This document shows positions 17,198 to 26,468 of a stretch of 64,000 nt of DNA, piece by piece. The translations under genes and the position numbers were made by a program. The notes below the pieces were generated by a model. That model was given only the letters and a program-made list of their open reading frames with translations, did not search any database and had not been told where the DNA came from. How positions within the stretch are numbered: position 1 is the first letter of the stretch; every line of letters starts with the position of its first letter. Source of the stretch: Affinundibacterium flavidum (GTDB lineage Bacteria > Pseudomonadota > Gammaproteobacteria > Burkholderiales > Burkholderiaceae_D). Location of the stretch: the NCBI RefSeq assembly GCF_014284175.1, contig NZ_JACOGA010000007.1, forward strand, positions 1 to 64,000, written 5' to 3'.

Positions 17198-18565
17198 TTG
17201 AACGCAGTGAATACATCAGGTAGTACATCCGATTGGGTAAATCGTAGTCTGCAAAGCGTGTGGCATCCGTGCACGCAAATGCAGCATCACGAGACTATGC
17301 CTTTGATTCCGGTGAGTCATGGCCGTGGTGCCTGGTTGGTGGATATGGATGGTAAACGCTATTTAGATGGCATCAGTTCATGGTGGGTTAACTTATTTGG
17401 TCACGCCAATCCGCGCATCAATGCGGCATTAAAACAGCAACTGGATCAATTGGAACATGCGATGCTGGCAGGTTTTACGCACGAGCCTGTCATTCGTTTA
17501 TCAGAAAAACTTTCGACATTGACCGGCGGCGTACTCGGTCATTGTTTCTATGCTTCAGATGGTGCTTCGGCGACGGAAATTGCTTTGAAGATGAGTTTTC
17601 ATTTTTGGCGTAATCAAGGTCAAACTGAAAAACAAGAATTCATTTGCCTCAAAGGTAGTTATCACGGCGAGACTATAGGTGCGTTGGCAGTAACGGATGT
17701 GGCTTTGTTCCGTGATGCCTACGGTCCAATGATACGTAATGCCCATGTAGTGATGTCACCTGATGCACGTCAGGCAGCCGAAGGTGAATCCGCTATCGAT
17801 GTCGCGCGTCGTGCGGCTGCAGATATGGAACGTTGTTTGCAAGAGCGTACAGGCAAAATTGCCGCAGTGATTTTAGAACCTTTGGTGCAATGTGCGACTG
17901 GCTTCGCTATGCACGATCCAGAATATTTGCGTTTGGTGCGCGCCTTGTGTGATCAATATCAGGTGCATTTGATTGCCGATGAGATTGCGGTCGGATGTGG
18001 ACGTAGTGGTACTTTCTTCGCCTGCGAAAATGCACAAATCTGGCCTGATTTCATTTGTCTGTCGAAGGGTATCAGTGGTGGTTATCTGCCCTTGTCTTTG
18101 GTGATGACGCGCGATGATATTTATCAAGGTTTTTATCATACGGATGTACGTCGTGGTTTCTTGCATTCACATTCTTATACCGGTAATCCTTTGGCTTGTC
18201 GCGCCGCATTGGCGACTTTAGAAATTTTTGAAAGCGATGACGTGCTGCTGCAAAATCGTGTGAAGGCAGCAGCCATCACGCAAGCTTTGCAACCGCTGGC
18301 GCAACACGCTCAAGTTAAACACTTCCGCCAACAGGGCATGATGTGGGCTTTTGATGCGGTGTTTGATAATGAAAAAGATGAATCTGCGGCTAAGACTTTT
18401 TCACGCCGCTTCTTCACTCAAGCTTTGCAAGAAGAATTATTGTTGCGGCCTATCGGTAACACCGTGTATTTGATGCCGCCGTATATTTTGAATCAAGAAG
18501 AGATTAGTTTAGTCGGTGAACGCATGCTGAAAGTCTTCAATCAGGTGATGGGAGAAACAGTGTGA
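17198..18565 (+). CDS. bioA: Adenosylmethionine-8-amino-7-oxononanoate aminotransferase
   Basis: A 455-residue PLP enzyme converting KAPA to DAPA with S-adenosylmethionine as amino donor. [12 protein letters not shown] near the N-terminus and [18 protein letters not shown] are BioA-specific. [16 protein letters not shown] forms part of the PLP pocket, [18 protein letters not shown] carries the Asp for the pyridine nitrogen, and K290 in [13 protein letters not shown] is the Schiff-base lysine. The start is weak: TTG 17198, or GTG 17207. It overlaps bioF by 4 bases. Confidence 0.95.
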   Translation: MNAVNTSGSTSDWVNRSLQSVWHPCTQMQHHETMPLIPVSHGRGAWLVDMDGKRYLDGISSWWVNLFGHANPRINAALKQQLDQLEHAMLAGFTHEPVIRLSEKLSTLTGGVLGHCFYASDGASATEIALKMSFHFWRNQGQTEKQEFICLKGSYHGETIGALAVTDVALFRDAYGPMIRNAHVVMSPDARQAAEGESAIDVARRAAADMERCLQERTGKIAAVILEPLVQCATGFAMHDPEYLRLVRALCDQYQVHLIADEIAVGCGRSGTFFACENAQIWPDFICLSKGISGGYLPLSLVMTRDDIYQGFYHTDVRRGFLHSHSYTGNPLACRAALATLEIFESDDVLLQNRVKAAAITQALQPLAQHAQVKHFRQQGMMWAFDAVFDNEKDESAAKTFSRRFFTQALQEELLLRPIGNTVYLMPPYILNQEEISLVGERMLKVFNQVMGETV

Positions 18566-19746
18566 TTTTGCTCGATCAAATTCAAAACGAATTAGCAGTA
18601 TTAGATAGCAAGAGTTTGCGTCGTCGCCGTCGTCATGCCGAGAGCCCCAGTGCACCGCGTGTCAAAGTCGATGGACAAGCCATGCTGGCGTTTTGCAGTA
18701 ATGATTATCTCGGCCTGGCTGCACATCCTAAGATCATTGCGGCCTTGCAAGAAGGTGCGGATTTGTATGGCGTTGGTAGCGGTGCTTCGCATTTAATTAG
18801 TGGCCATAGTCGCGCTCATGCCATCCTGGAAGATAGGCTCGCTGAGTTCGTATCGCCGCATTTAGTCGATGCTCGCGCCTTGTATTTTTGCACTGGTTAT
18901 ATGGCGAACCTTGCGGTGTTGGCAGGCTTGGCTGCAGTGTCGGGTAAAGAAACAGAATTGTTTTCGGAATCGCTGAACCATGCTTCACTGATTGATGGTG
19001 CAAAACTCTCACGAGCGAAATTGCAGGTGTATCCGCATGGTGATGTGGCGAGTCTGCGAGCAATGTTGCAAGCATCGACAGCCGCCACAAAAATTGTCGT
19101 CAGCGATAGCGTATTTAGTATGGATGGCAATCTCGCGCCTGTACCTGAATTGCTCGCTTTGTGTGAAGAATTTAATGCATGGTTGGTCATCGACGATGCG
19201 CATGGTTTTGGCGCCTTGGGTGCATATGGTCGCGGCGTGTTAGAACATTTTGATTTGCATTCGCCTAACATCGTCTATATGGGAACCCTAGGCAAGTCCG
19301 CTGGCGTTGGCGGGGCCTTCGTTGCGGCGCATAAAGATGTGATTGAGTGGTTAGTGAATAAGGCGCGCCCTTACATTTATACCACCGCAGCACCACCAGC
19401 TTTAGCGCATGCTTTGTTGACGAGTTTGGACATCATTCAAGGTGAAGAAGGGCAAGCACGCCGCGCCCATCTGCAAATCTTGATTGCACAGTTGCGACGT
19501 GATTTAAAATTGAAGCGATGGACCTTGATGCCATCGGATACTGCTGTACAGCCTATCGTCATTGGCGATAACGCAGAAAGTTTACTAGCGGCTGCGAGCT
19601 TGTATGAACAAGGTTTTTGGGTGCCAGCGATACGTCCGCCGACGGTGCCTGTGGGAACTGCACGATTGCGAATTACTTTGTCGGCTGCGCATACAAGTGA
19701 AGATCTGGCTATGTTGATTGATGCTGTGAATGGTTTGGAAGTTTGA
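18562..19746 (+). CDS. bioF: 8-amino-7-oxononanoate synthase
   Basis: A 394-residue alpha-oxoamine synthase joining pimeloyl-ACP/CoA and alanine to [51 protein letters not shown] and [12 protein letters not shown] are typical; K245 in [13 protein letters not shown] binds PLP. Start GTG 18562 overlaps the bioA stop, indicating translational coupling. Full length. Confidence 0.96.
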   Translation: MILLDQIQNELAVLDSKSLRRRRRHAESPSAPRVKVDGQAMLAFCSNDYLGLAAHPKIIAALQEGADLYGVGSGASHLISGHSRAHAILEDRLAEFVSPHLVDARALYFCTGYMANLAVLAGLAAVSGKETELFSESLNHASLIDGAKLSRAKLQVYPHGDVASLRAMLQASTAATKIVVSDSVFSMDGNLAPVPELLALCEEFNAWLVIDDAHGFGALGAYGRGVLEHFDLHSPNIVYMGTLGKSAGVGGAFVAAHKDVIEWLVNKARPYIYTTAAPPALAHALLTSLDIIQGEEGQARRAHLQILIAQLRRDLKLKRWTLMPSDTAVQPIVIGDNAESLLAAASLYEQGFWVPAIRPPTVPVGTARLRITLSAAHTSEDLAMLIDAVNGLEV

Positions 19747-19798
19747 TGTTGAATCTGAAAAAAATTGCAATGCAGAGGTGCAGAGTGAGGTTATTGAC

Positions 19799-19920
19799 CC
19801 CTTCCCCTTCAAGGGGAAGGTTGGGATGGGGATGGGTTTTAGTCGATTATGTATGAGTATGACTATCCTACCGAACTGAAACCCATCCCCACCCTAGCCC
19901 TCCCCTTGAAGGGGAGGGAA
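19799..19920. repeat. Intergenic repeat family B, copy 3
   Basis: A paired palindromic element between bioF and bioD, in the same orientation as copy 2: CCTTCCCCTTCAAGGGGAAG with GGGATGGGGATGGG, then a spacer, then CCCATCCCCACC and CTCCCCTTGAAGGGGAG. Confidence 0.88.
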
Positions 19921-19979
19921 CGTAAAGATTGAATAGCACAGGTTGAAATCCGATGCAGTTTTAAGAAATTAGAAATCAG

Positions 19980-20666
19980 ATGAACGAAAGAACAAACGAC
20001 TATTTTATCACCGGCACTGATACCGAAATCGGCAAGACCTTCATCACGTCAGCATTGTTGCGTGCCTTAGGTGAAGCAGGTAAAAGCACTCTGGGCTTAA
20101 AACCAATCGCGTCTGGTGCAGATGAAATCAACGGTGTTTTGCATAATGAAGACGTAGATAGTTTGGTCGCTGCATCGACGGTAAAAGCACCACAAGAAAT
20201 CGTCGTGCCTTATTTGATGCGAACGCCAGCGGCACCACATATCGTCGCAGCGATGGAAAATGTGAAGATGAACGTGCAGCACATTGCTAGTTGCTATCAA
20301 CAGGCACAACATTTAGCAGATGTGGTCTTAGTCGAAGGTGTAGGTGGATTTTGCGTGCCCTTAGACGATGAAACGAGTACGGTAGATTTAGCGCAGGCAT
20401 TGTCTTTGCCGGTGATTTTAGTAGTCGGCATGCGTTTGGGTTGCATTAATCATGCACTCTTGACGGCACAGGCTATCGCCGCGAGTGGATTGCGGTTGGC
20501 GGGATGGGTAGCGAATACCGTCGATACAGAAATGAAATTTTTTGAAGAGAATGTGCAGGCACTCAAGCAACGTTTAGACGCACCTTGTCTGGGTGTGATG
20601 CCACGTTTGGCAGCGGTTGATATCGTGCAAGCGAGCCAGTATTTAGATTTGAATTTATTGAAGTAA
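19980..20666 (+). CDS. bioD: Dethiobiotin synthase
   Basis: A 228-residue ATP-dependent carboxylase closing the ureido ring of DAPA to give dethiobiotin. The P-loop is GTDTEIGKT at residues ~11-19; [10 protein letters not shown] and [11 protein letters not shown] are the substrate- and Mg-binding motifs. Normal length. It sits 5-11 bases upstream of bioB, so the two form a translational unit, although repeat B3 separates them from bioF. Confidence 0.95.
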   Translation: MNERTNDYFITGTDTEIGKTFITSALLRALGEAGKSTLGLKPIASGADEINGVLHNEDVDSLVAASTVKAPQEIVVPYLMRTPAAPHIVAAMENVKMNVQHIASCYQQAQHLADVVLVEGVGGFCVPLDDETSTVDLAQALSLPVILVVGMRLGCINHALLTAQAIAASGLRLAGWVANTVDTEMKFFEENVQALKQRLDAPCLGVMPRLAAVDIVQASQYLDLNLLK

Positions 20667-20677
20667 AGGGAATGAAC

Positions 20678-21727
20678 ATGGAACACATAGAACACGTGGC
20701 CGATAAAGATAGAGGTCAAGTTCAAGGCATACAATTTCACGCACCAGTGAAAGCCATAGAGGCAGAAACCTGGCCGATCGATGATGTAATGGCATTGTTC
20801 GATTTGCCTTTCAATGATTTGCTGTTCAAAGCGCAGGTTTTGCACCGCGAAAATTTCCCGAATGCGGATGTGGAATTAGCGACTTTGTTGTCGATTAAAA
20901 CCGGTGGCTGCGAAGAAGACTGTGGCTATTGCCCACAAGCGGCACGCTACGATACTGGTGTTGAAGCTAAGAAATTGATGGATGTGCGCGAAGTCTTAAA
21001 TGCCGCCAAAGCCGCACGTGAAAGTGGTGCTACGCGTTTCTGCATGGGTGCTGCATGGCGCTCGCCGAAAGATCGTGACATGGAAAAAGTCGAAACCATG
21101 GTGCGTGAAGTCAAAGCCATGGGTTTAGAAACTTGCGCGACTTTGGGTATGCTCAAAGAAGAACAAGCACAGCGTTTGAAAGACGCCGGGCTCGATTACT
21201 ACAACCACAATCTCGATACTGCGCCAGAGTTCTACGACAACGTGATTTCCACGCGTGATTATCAAGACCGTCTCGATACGCTAGGTCACGTGCGTACCGC
21301 AGGGCTCAAAGTCTGCTGTGGGGGCATCGTCGGCATGGGCGAGACCCGCCGTCAACGCGCTGGCTTAATCGCGCAATTAGCGAACCTCAATCCTTATCCA
21401 GAATCGGTACCCGTCAATCATTTGGTACAAGTTGAAGGCACGCCTTTACATGGTCTAGATCCATTAGATCCTTTGGAATTCGTACGTACGATCGCCGTGG
21501 CCCGCATCACCATGCCGAAAGCACGCGTACGTCTATCCGCAGGCCGTCGTCAAATGGGTGAAGCAGTGCAAGCGATGTGTTTCTTGGCTGGCGCGAACTC
21601 GATTTTCTATGGCGATAAATTATTGACGACAGATAATCCAGAAGCAGAAGACGACAAAGTCTTGTTAGAAAAATTGGGTTTGAAAACGCGTGGTGTGGTG
21701 GAGAAGAAGGCCGGTGGTTGTAGTTGA
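20678..21727 (+). CDS. bioB: Biotin synthase
   Basis: A radical-SAM enzyme of ~349 residues inserting sulfur into dethiobiotin. C78, C82 and C85 in [14 protein letters not shown] bind the 4Fe-4S cluster; [10 protein letters not shown] and [10 protein letters not shown] are conserved, the latter with the Arg ligand of the 2Fe-2S cluster. ATG 20678 is preferred to ATG 20672 because AAAGGG lies 7 bases upstream. The C-terminal KKAGGCS tail is found in many proteobacterial BioB proteins. Confidence 0.96.
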   Translation: MEHIEHVADKDRGQVQGIQFHAPVKAIEAETWPIDDVMALFDLPFNDLLFKAQVLHRENFPNADVELATLLSIKTGGCEEDCGYCPQAARYDTGVEAKKLMDVREVLNAAKAARESGATRFCMGAAWRSPKDRDMEKVETMVREVKAMGLETCATLGMLKEEQAQRLKDAGLDYYNHNLDTAPEFYDNVISTRDYQDRLDTLGHVRTAGLKVCCGGIVGMGETRRQRAGLIAQLANLNPYPESVPVNHLVQVEGTPLHGLDPLDPLEFVRTIAVARITMPKARVRLSAGRRQMGEAVQAMCFLAGANSIFYGDKLLTTDNPEAEDDKVLLEKLGLKTRGVVEKKAGGCS

Positions 21728-21738
21728 TTTTTTGGATC

Positions 21739-21903
21739 AAAACCCCTCAACACCGAGACGCGGAGACGCCGAGCAAAACCTTAGAAGAGAGGTTGGTGTG
21801 GAGTGGGAATCTTATTATCGACTTCGGAAGCGAAAATTTGTTGATTTTGCTTCCTCTGTTTTCGCAGTCCTCAGCGTCTCTGCGCCTCTGCGTTGAGGGG
21901 TTT
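21739..21903. repeat. Intergenic repeat family A, copy 7 (long variant)
   Basis: Family A arms (AAAACCCCTCAACACCGAGA ... TGCGTTGAGGGGTTT), but 165 bases long because about 55 bases of other sequence (GTGTGGAGTGGGAATCTTAT and on) lie inside the loop. It sits between bioB and liuD. Confidence 0.85.
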
Positions 21904-21941
21904 AAAGATTTCAAGATTTTACAAATAGAAAGACAAAAATC

Positions 21942-23936
21942 ATGTTTAGCAAAATCCTCATTGCCAATCGTGGCGAAATTGCTTGCCGTGTTGCTGCTAC
22001 TGCCCGTCGTATGGGTATTAAAACAGTAGCGGTATATTCCGAAGCGGATGCCAATGCCAAGCACGTGGCGGTGTGTGATGAAGCGGTCTTGATTGGCCCT
22101 GCGCCAGCGAAAGAAAGTTATCTGCGCGCCGATAAAATTATCGAAGTCGCGTTGGCGACGGGCGCACAAGCGATCCATCCTGGCTATGGTTTCTTGTCCG
22201 AAAACAGTGAATTTGCGAATGCTTGTGCCAAAGCGGGGATCGCTTTCATAGGCCCACCAGCTTCAGCGATTGAAGCCATGGGTAGCAAATCTGCCGCGAA
22301 ATCCTTGATGGAAAAGGCCAATGTACCTTTGGTGCCTGGCTATCACGGTGATAATCAAGATCCTGATTTCTTGCAAAATGAAGCGGATAGGATCGGTTAT
22401 CCAGTGCTCTTGAAAGCCAGTGCTGGCGGCGGTGGTAAAGGCATGCGCGTGATTGAGAAGTCCGCAGATTTTAAAGATGGTTTGGCCTCGTGCAAACGCG
22501 AAGCGATCAATTCTTTTGGCGATGATAAAGTGCTGGCAGAAAAATATCTGCAACGTCCACGTCATATTGAAATTCAAGTATTTGCCGACACACATGGTAA
22601 TTGCGTGTATTTGTTTGAACGTGATTGTTCAGTGCAGCGTCGTCATCAAAAAGTATTAGAAGAAGCACCAGCACCAGGCATGACACCAGAGCGTCGTGCA
22701 GCGATGGGCGAAGCGGCGGTTGCAGCGGCGAAAGCGGTTGGTTATGTCGGTGCAGGTACAGTTGAGTTTATCGCCAATCAAGATGGTTCTTTTTACTTCA
22801 TGGAAATGAACACGCGTTTGCAGGTCGAACATCCAGTGACAGAAATGATCACGGGTACTGATCTGGTCGAATGGCAACTCCGTGTCGCAGCCGGTGAACA
22901 ACTGCCTTTGCAACAATCTGAATTGCAAATTCACGGACATGCCATCGAAGCACGTGTGTATGCCGAAAATCCAGAAAAAGGTTTCTTACCGTCGATAGGC
23001 ACTTTGCGTCATGCACGCACACCAGATGCGGTGAATTTTGAACTCGGTGGTTCGCCAAACCCGGCGGCTTTCCGCATCGATAGTGGCGTGCGTGAAGGTG
23101 ATACGATTTCGCCTTTCTATGATCCTATGATCGCGAAAATGATCGTCTGGGGTAAGGACAGAACTGAAGCATTGGCACGTATGGCGCAGGCCTTGTCGCA
23201 ATACCAAATCGTCGGCTTGAATTCGAATATCGCTTTCTTGTCACGTTTGATTACAAGTCCAGCGTTTTCCACTGCGGATTTGGATACGGGGTTAATTGAA
23301 CGTAATCAAACCGCTTTGTTTCCGACACCTGCGCCAGCAAGCTTGAACGCCCTATCTTTTGCCGCAGTGTCATTGATGAGTGCAGAAAATACTGGTGGCA
23401 GCGACCCTTGGCAAAGCAATCAAGGCTGGCGTATGAATACGCAAATGCAACGTGGTTTGCAATTTGTGGAAGAACATCAAACGCATGCCGTGCAAGTGAC
23501 TTATGTGCAGGATGCTTGGACGATTGCTGCAAATGGTGTCAGTCATGCTGTGCGATTGGTGCGACAACAAGGTAATGATTTTGTATTGGCAATCGCTGAT
23601 CAAACGGTCACAGGAACAGTGGTGCGTGATGGCGAACACTTCCATGTATTTAGTCAGGGTGTGCATACCGATTTACATTACAACGACGTGTTGGCCCATG
23701 CCGGTGAAGCGGAAGCCGAAGGTGGCCGTTTGACCGCACCGATGCCAGGTAAGATTGTTGCTGTGTTAGTCAAGAACGGCCAAGAAGTTAAAAAAGGCGA
23801 GGCTCTATTGATCATGGAAGCGATGAAGATGGAACACACGATTTCCGCTCCGCATGATGGTGTGGTGGAGGAAGTGTTGTATGCGGTCGGTGATCAAGTG
23901 ACCGAAGGTGCGCCTTTGTTGAACTTTAAGCAGTAA
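21942..23936 (+). CDS. liuD: 3-methylcrotonyl-CoA carboxylase, alpha (biotin carboxylase/carrier) subunit
   Basis: A 664-residue biotin enzyme. The biotin carboxylase domain occupies residues 1-450 (ILIANRGEIACRV; ATP-grasp KASAGGGGKGMRV; EMNTRLQVEHPVTE; RIDSGVREGD). A linking BT domain is followed by the biotinyl domain at 590-664, with K629 in EAMKMEH as the biotin attachment site. It pairs with LiuB. Length fits MCC alpha. The biotin genes lie directly upstream, linking cofactor supply to the enzyme that uses it. Confidence 0.95.
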   Translation: MFSKILIANRGEIACRVAATARRMGIKTVAVYSEADANAKHVAVCDEAVLIGPAPAKESYLRADKIIEVALATGAQAIHPGYGFLSENSEFANACAKAGIAFIGPPASAIEAMGSKSAAKSLMEKANVPLVPGYHGDNQDPDFLQNEADRIGYPVLLKASAGGGGKGMRVIEKSADFKDGLASCKREAINSFGDDKVLAEKYLQRPRHIEIQVFADTHGNCVYLFERDCSVQRRHQKVLEEAPAPGMTPERRAAMGEAAVAAAKAVGYVGAGTVEFIANQDGSFYFMEMNTRLQVEHPVTEMITGTDLVEWQLRVAAGEQLPLQQSELQIHGHAIEARVYAENPEKGFLPSIGTLRHARTPDAVNFELGGSPNPAAFRIDSGVREGDTISPFYDPMIAKMIVWGKDRTEALARMAQALSQYQIVGLNSNIAFLSRLITSPAFSTADLDTGLIERNQTALFPTPAPASLNALSFAAVSLMSAENTGGSDPWQSNQGWRMNTQMQRGLQFVEEHQTHAVQVTYVQDAWTIAANGVSHAVRLVRQQGNDFVLAIADQTVTGTVVRDGEHFHVFSQGVHTDLHYNDVLAHAGEAEAEGGRLTAPMPGKIVAVLVKNGQEVKKGEALLIMEAMKMEHTISAPHDGVVEEVLYAVGDQVTEGAPLLNFKQ

Positions 23937-23946
23937 GTACTTTAGA

Positions 23947-24110
23947 ACCCCTCGCCCGCAAGCGGGAGAGGGGCAGGGGTGAGGGTAGCTCAGATTAGCT
24001 GCATAGAATTAAAGTTAGATTAATTTTTTGAATGATATAAGAATTTCATATGATGTCCTTATCCAATCACCCTCACCCCCAACCCCTCTCCCGCTTGCGG
24101 GCGAGGGGAG
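23947..24110. repeat. Intergenic repeat family C, copy 2
   Basis: A paired palindrome: CCTCGCCCGCAAGCGGGAGA with GGCAGGGGTGAGGG, an A+T-rich spacer, then CCCTCACCCCCAACC with CTCTCCCGCTTGCGGGCGAG. It ends 16 bases before the DUF559 start. Read through, the right half encodes the PTPLPLAGEG-type peptide often annotated at the start of DUF559 proteins. Confidence 0.87.
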
Positions 24111-24126
24111 TAACAGTGGAATTACT

Positions 24127-24555
24127 ATGATGTTCATTTCTCCCCACCATCCGCAAAAGATCCCAGAAGATCTGAAAGCGTATGCGCGAGAAATGCGCAA
24201 GAAAATGCCAGATGCAGAGGAACTGCTTTGGTATTTAATTAGAAACAGAAAGGTAGCGGGAGCAAAGTTTCGCAGGCAGCATCCCGTAGGTCGTTATATT
24301 CTTGATTTTTATTGTGTTGAAAAAAAGCTAGCTGTAGAGCTGGATGGTGGTCAACATAGCGAGCAACAGACATATGATCAGACACGTGATGCTTACTTGA
24401 GCCAACAGGGCATTCATGTTTTGCGTTTCTGGAATAACCAAATGCTCTTGGAAACTGAGGTCGTCCTTGAGGCAATATACTTAAACCTATCGGATAATAA
24501 CCCCTCTCTCGCAAGCGATGAGTTTCAAATGTTGGGCAGGGGTGAGGGTGGTTGA
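24127..24555 (+). CDS. DUF559 (Vsr-like endonuclease-fold) protein
   Basis: A protein of ~142 residues. KMPDAEELLWYLIRNRKVAGAKFRRQHPVGRYILDFYC followed by LAVELDGGQH (D60, E71, D73, H77) and VLRFWNN is the DUF559 fold, related to Vsr and very-short-patch endonucleases, with its metal-binding residues intact. ATG 24127 is preferred; the open frame extends to 24028 only because it runs through repeat C2. The last ~20 residues (NNPSLASDE...LGRGEGG) are likewise encoded by a degenerate class-C half repeat. The gene is therefore fused at both ends to repeat sequence and is probably mobile. It lies between liuD and ghrA, breaking the liu set. Confidence 0.88.
   Translation: MMFISPHHPQKIPEDLKAYAREMRKKMPDAEELLWYLIRNRKVAGAKFRRQHPVGRYILDFYCVEKKLAVELDGGQHSEQQTYDQTRDAYLSQQGIHVLRFWNNQMLLETEVVLEAIYLNLSDNNPSLASDEFQMLGRGEGG
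24499..24553. repeat. Half copy of repeat family C at the 3' end of the DUF559 gene
   Basis: AACCCCTCTCTCGCAAGCGA and, after 15 bases, GGGCAGGGGTGAGGGTGG match the left half of C2 with changes. It overlaps the final codons of the DUF559 gene and supplies its stop region. Confidence 0.7.
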
Positions 24556-24595
24556 GTAAAGCTTCAATGATTTCTCTAAATTGGTAGATTGAAAA

Positions 24596-25525
24596 ATGAA
24601 CATAATTTATTACGCAGCAGGTGCCAATCCCGAAGTCTGGTTGAACGCTTTTCACCACTATTTACCCGAGGCGAACATCAGAATCTGGGAAGAGGGCGAC
24701 AACGCACCAGCCGATTATGCGCTGGTGTGGAAACCACCAGCTGCTATGCTGCGTGGACGTACTGATCTGAAAGCGATCTTCAATCTTGGCGCAGGTGTCG
24801 ATGCGATTTTGCAGTTGGGTGACGCGCTGCCAGCGGGTGTACCATTGATCCGTGTCGATGATGCGGGCATGGGTGTGCAGATGGCGGAATATGTTAGTCA
24901 CGCAGTGTTGCGCCACTTCCGCCGTTTTGATGAATATGATGTTTTACAGGCTAACAAGCAATGGCGACCATTGCCGCCACATCGTAAAGAAGATTTTAGT
25001 GTGGGCATTTTGGGCCTCGGTGTTTTAGGCAATTGCATTATTGATGGTTTGCGTAGTTTTGGTTTCCCTTTGCTGGGTTGGAGTCGTTCTGCAAAACAAA
25101 TTGAAAGTGTGCAGTGCTTTCATGGTGAAGATGGCCTCGATGCTTTCTTAAGTCAAACCAAAGTTTTGGTCTTGATTTTGCCGCTCACCACAGAGACGGA
25201 AAACCTGATGGATAAAACCAAGCTGGCAAAGTTAAAACAAGGTGCTTATGTCGTGAATGTCGCCCGTGGCGCACATATTGTGGAAGAAGATTTGTTAGCG
25301 CTGATTCAGCAAGGCCATATCGCTGGCGCCACGCTTGATGTGTTTCGCGAAGAACCTTTGCCACTCACTCATCCATTTTGGAGTGAAAAGCGTATCCATA
25401 TCACACCGCATATTTCAGCATTAACTGTGCGTGAAGAGAGCGCGAAACAAATCGCTAATAAGATTGCGGCTTTACAGCGTGGTGAGTCAGTCATTGGCGT
25501 AGTTGATCAAAGTAAGGGATATTGA
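24596..25525 (+). CDS. ghrA: Glyoxylate/hydroxypyruvate reductase A-like 2-hydroxyacid dehydrogenase
   Basis: A 309-residue NAD(P)H-dependent D-2-hydroxyacid dehydrogenase of the GhrA type. The nucleotide motif is GILGLGVLGNCIIDGLRSFG, with WSRS after the second strand (favouring NADPH). Catalytic residues are R in VNVARGAHIVEEDL, E in VFREEPLP and H in HITPHISALT. It reduces glyoxylate or hydroxypyruvate in relatives. The stop overlaps the next gene's alternative start, so it is probably co-transcribed with liuE. Confidence 0.88.
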   Translation: MNIIYYAAGANPEVWLNAFHHYLPEANIRIWEEGDNAPADYALVWKPPAAMLRGRTDLKAIFNLGAGVDAILQLGDALPAGVPLIRVDDAGMGVQMAEYVSHAVLRHFRRFDEYDVLQANKQWRPLPPHRKEDFSVGILGLGVLGNCIIDGLRSFGFPLLGWSRSAKQIESVQCFHGEDGLDAFLSQTKVLVLILPLTTETENLMDKTKLAKLKQGAYVVNVARGAHIVEEDLLALIQQGHIAGATLDVFREEPLPLTHPFWSEKRIHITPHISALTVREESAKQIANKIAALQRGESVIGVVDQSKGY

Positions 25526-25527
25526 AA

Positions 25528-26460
25528 ATGAATACGCAAGCGAACATACAAGCAAGCTTACCTAAGCAAGTCAAAATAGTCGAAGTCGGTCCACGTGATG
25601 GTTTGCAAAACGAGAAAGAAACGATCTCCGCCGAAGTCAAAATCGAGTTGGTGAATCGTTTAACGAATGCAGGGTTTGTCAATATAGAAGCTGCCTCGTT
25701 TGTCTCACCGAAGTGGGTGCCTCAAATGGCGACTTCGACAGAGGTCATGGCTGGTATTAGTCGTAAGCACGGTGTGATTTATTCTGCCTTAACACCTAAC
25801 ATGAAAGGCTTTGAATCTGCCTTGTTGGCAAGTGCTGATGAAGTGGTCATTTTTAGTTCAGCATCAGAAGCTTTTGCACAAAAAAATATCAACTGCTCGA
25901 TTGCAGAGTCCATAGAGCGTTTTCGCGATGTGGCAGAAGCTGCGCAGCAAAATCAAATCCGCTTACGAGGCAGTATCTCTTGTGCGTTCGGTTGTCCATA
26001 TCAAGGCGACGTTAGCCCAGAACAAGTCGCCGAAGTGGTCAAACTCATGCGTGATCTCGGCTGTGACGAAATCGATATCGCAGACACGATAGGTGTCGGC
26101 ACGCCACGTCATGTGCAAACTGTGATGCAGCGCGTTGCGCAAGAATTTCCTATCGCGCAAATTTCTGGTCACTTCCACGATACTTACGGTCAGGCCTTAG
26201 CGAATATCTATGCCAGCATGGAAGTCGGTGTCAGTATTTTTCATTCCTCGGTAGCAGGTCTCGGTGGTTGCCCGTATGCCAAAGGCGCGACAGGCAATGT
26301 CGCTACCGAAGACGTGCTATTCATGATGCAAGGATTAGGTATTGAAACTGGAATTGATCTCAACGCCGTGGTCGATGCTGGTCAATTCATTTCACAACAT
26401 CTGGGACGTAAAGCCGTCAGTCGTGCCGGTAACGCCATCGCTGCGAAACGTCTTGCATAA
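25528..26460 (+). CDS. liuE: Hydroxymethylglutaryl-CoA lyase
   Basis: A ~310-residue TIM-barrel lyase splitting HMG-CoA to acetoacetate and acetyl-CoA, the last step of the leucine branch. VEVGPRDGLQNEKE, SFVSPKWVPQMA and the C-terminal GLGGCPYAKGATGNVATEDV loop with the active-site Cys are intact; HFHDTYGQALAN holds metal ligands. ATG 25528 (AAGGGA eight bases upstream) is preferred to TTG 25522. Confidence 0.95.
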   Translation: MNTQANIQASLPKQVKIVEVGPRDGLQNEKETISAEVKIELVNRLTNAGFVNIEAASFVSPKWVPQMATSTEVMAGISRKHGVIYSALTPNMKGFESALLASADEVVIFSSASEAFAQKNINCSIAESIERFRDVAEAAQQNQIRLRGSISCAFGCPYQGDVSPEQVAEVVKLMRDLGCDEIDIADTIGVGTPRHVQTVMQRVAQEFPIAQISGHFHDTYGQALANIYASMEVGVSIFHSSVAGLGGCPYAKGATGNVATEDVLFMMQGLGIETGIDLNAVVDAGQFISQHLGRKAVSRAGNAIAAKRLA

Positions 26461-26468
26461 AATTTGAT

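Noticed and set aside
21690..22029. Plus-strand frames overlapping repeat A7
   Set aside because: They only translate the hairpin repeat and the start of liuD in other phases.
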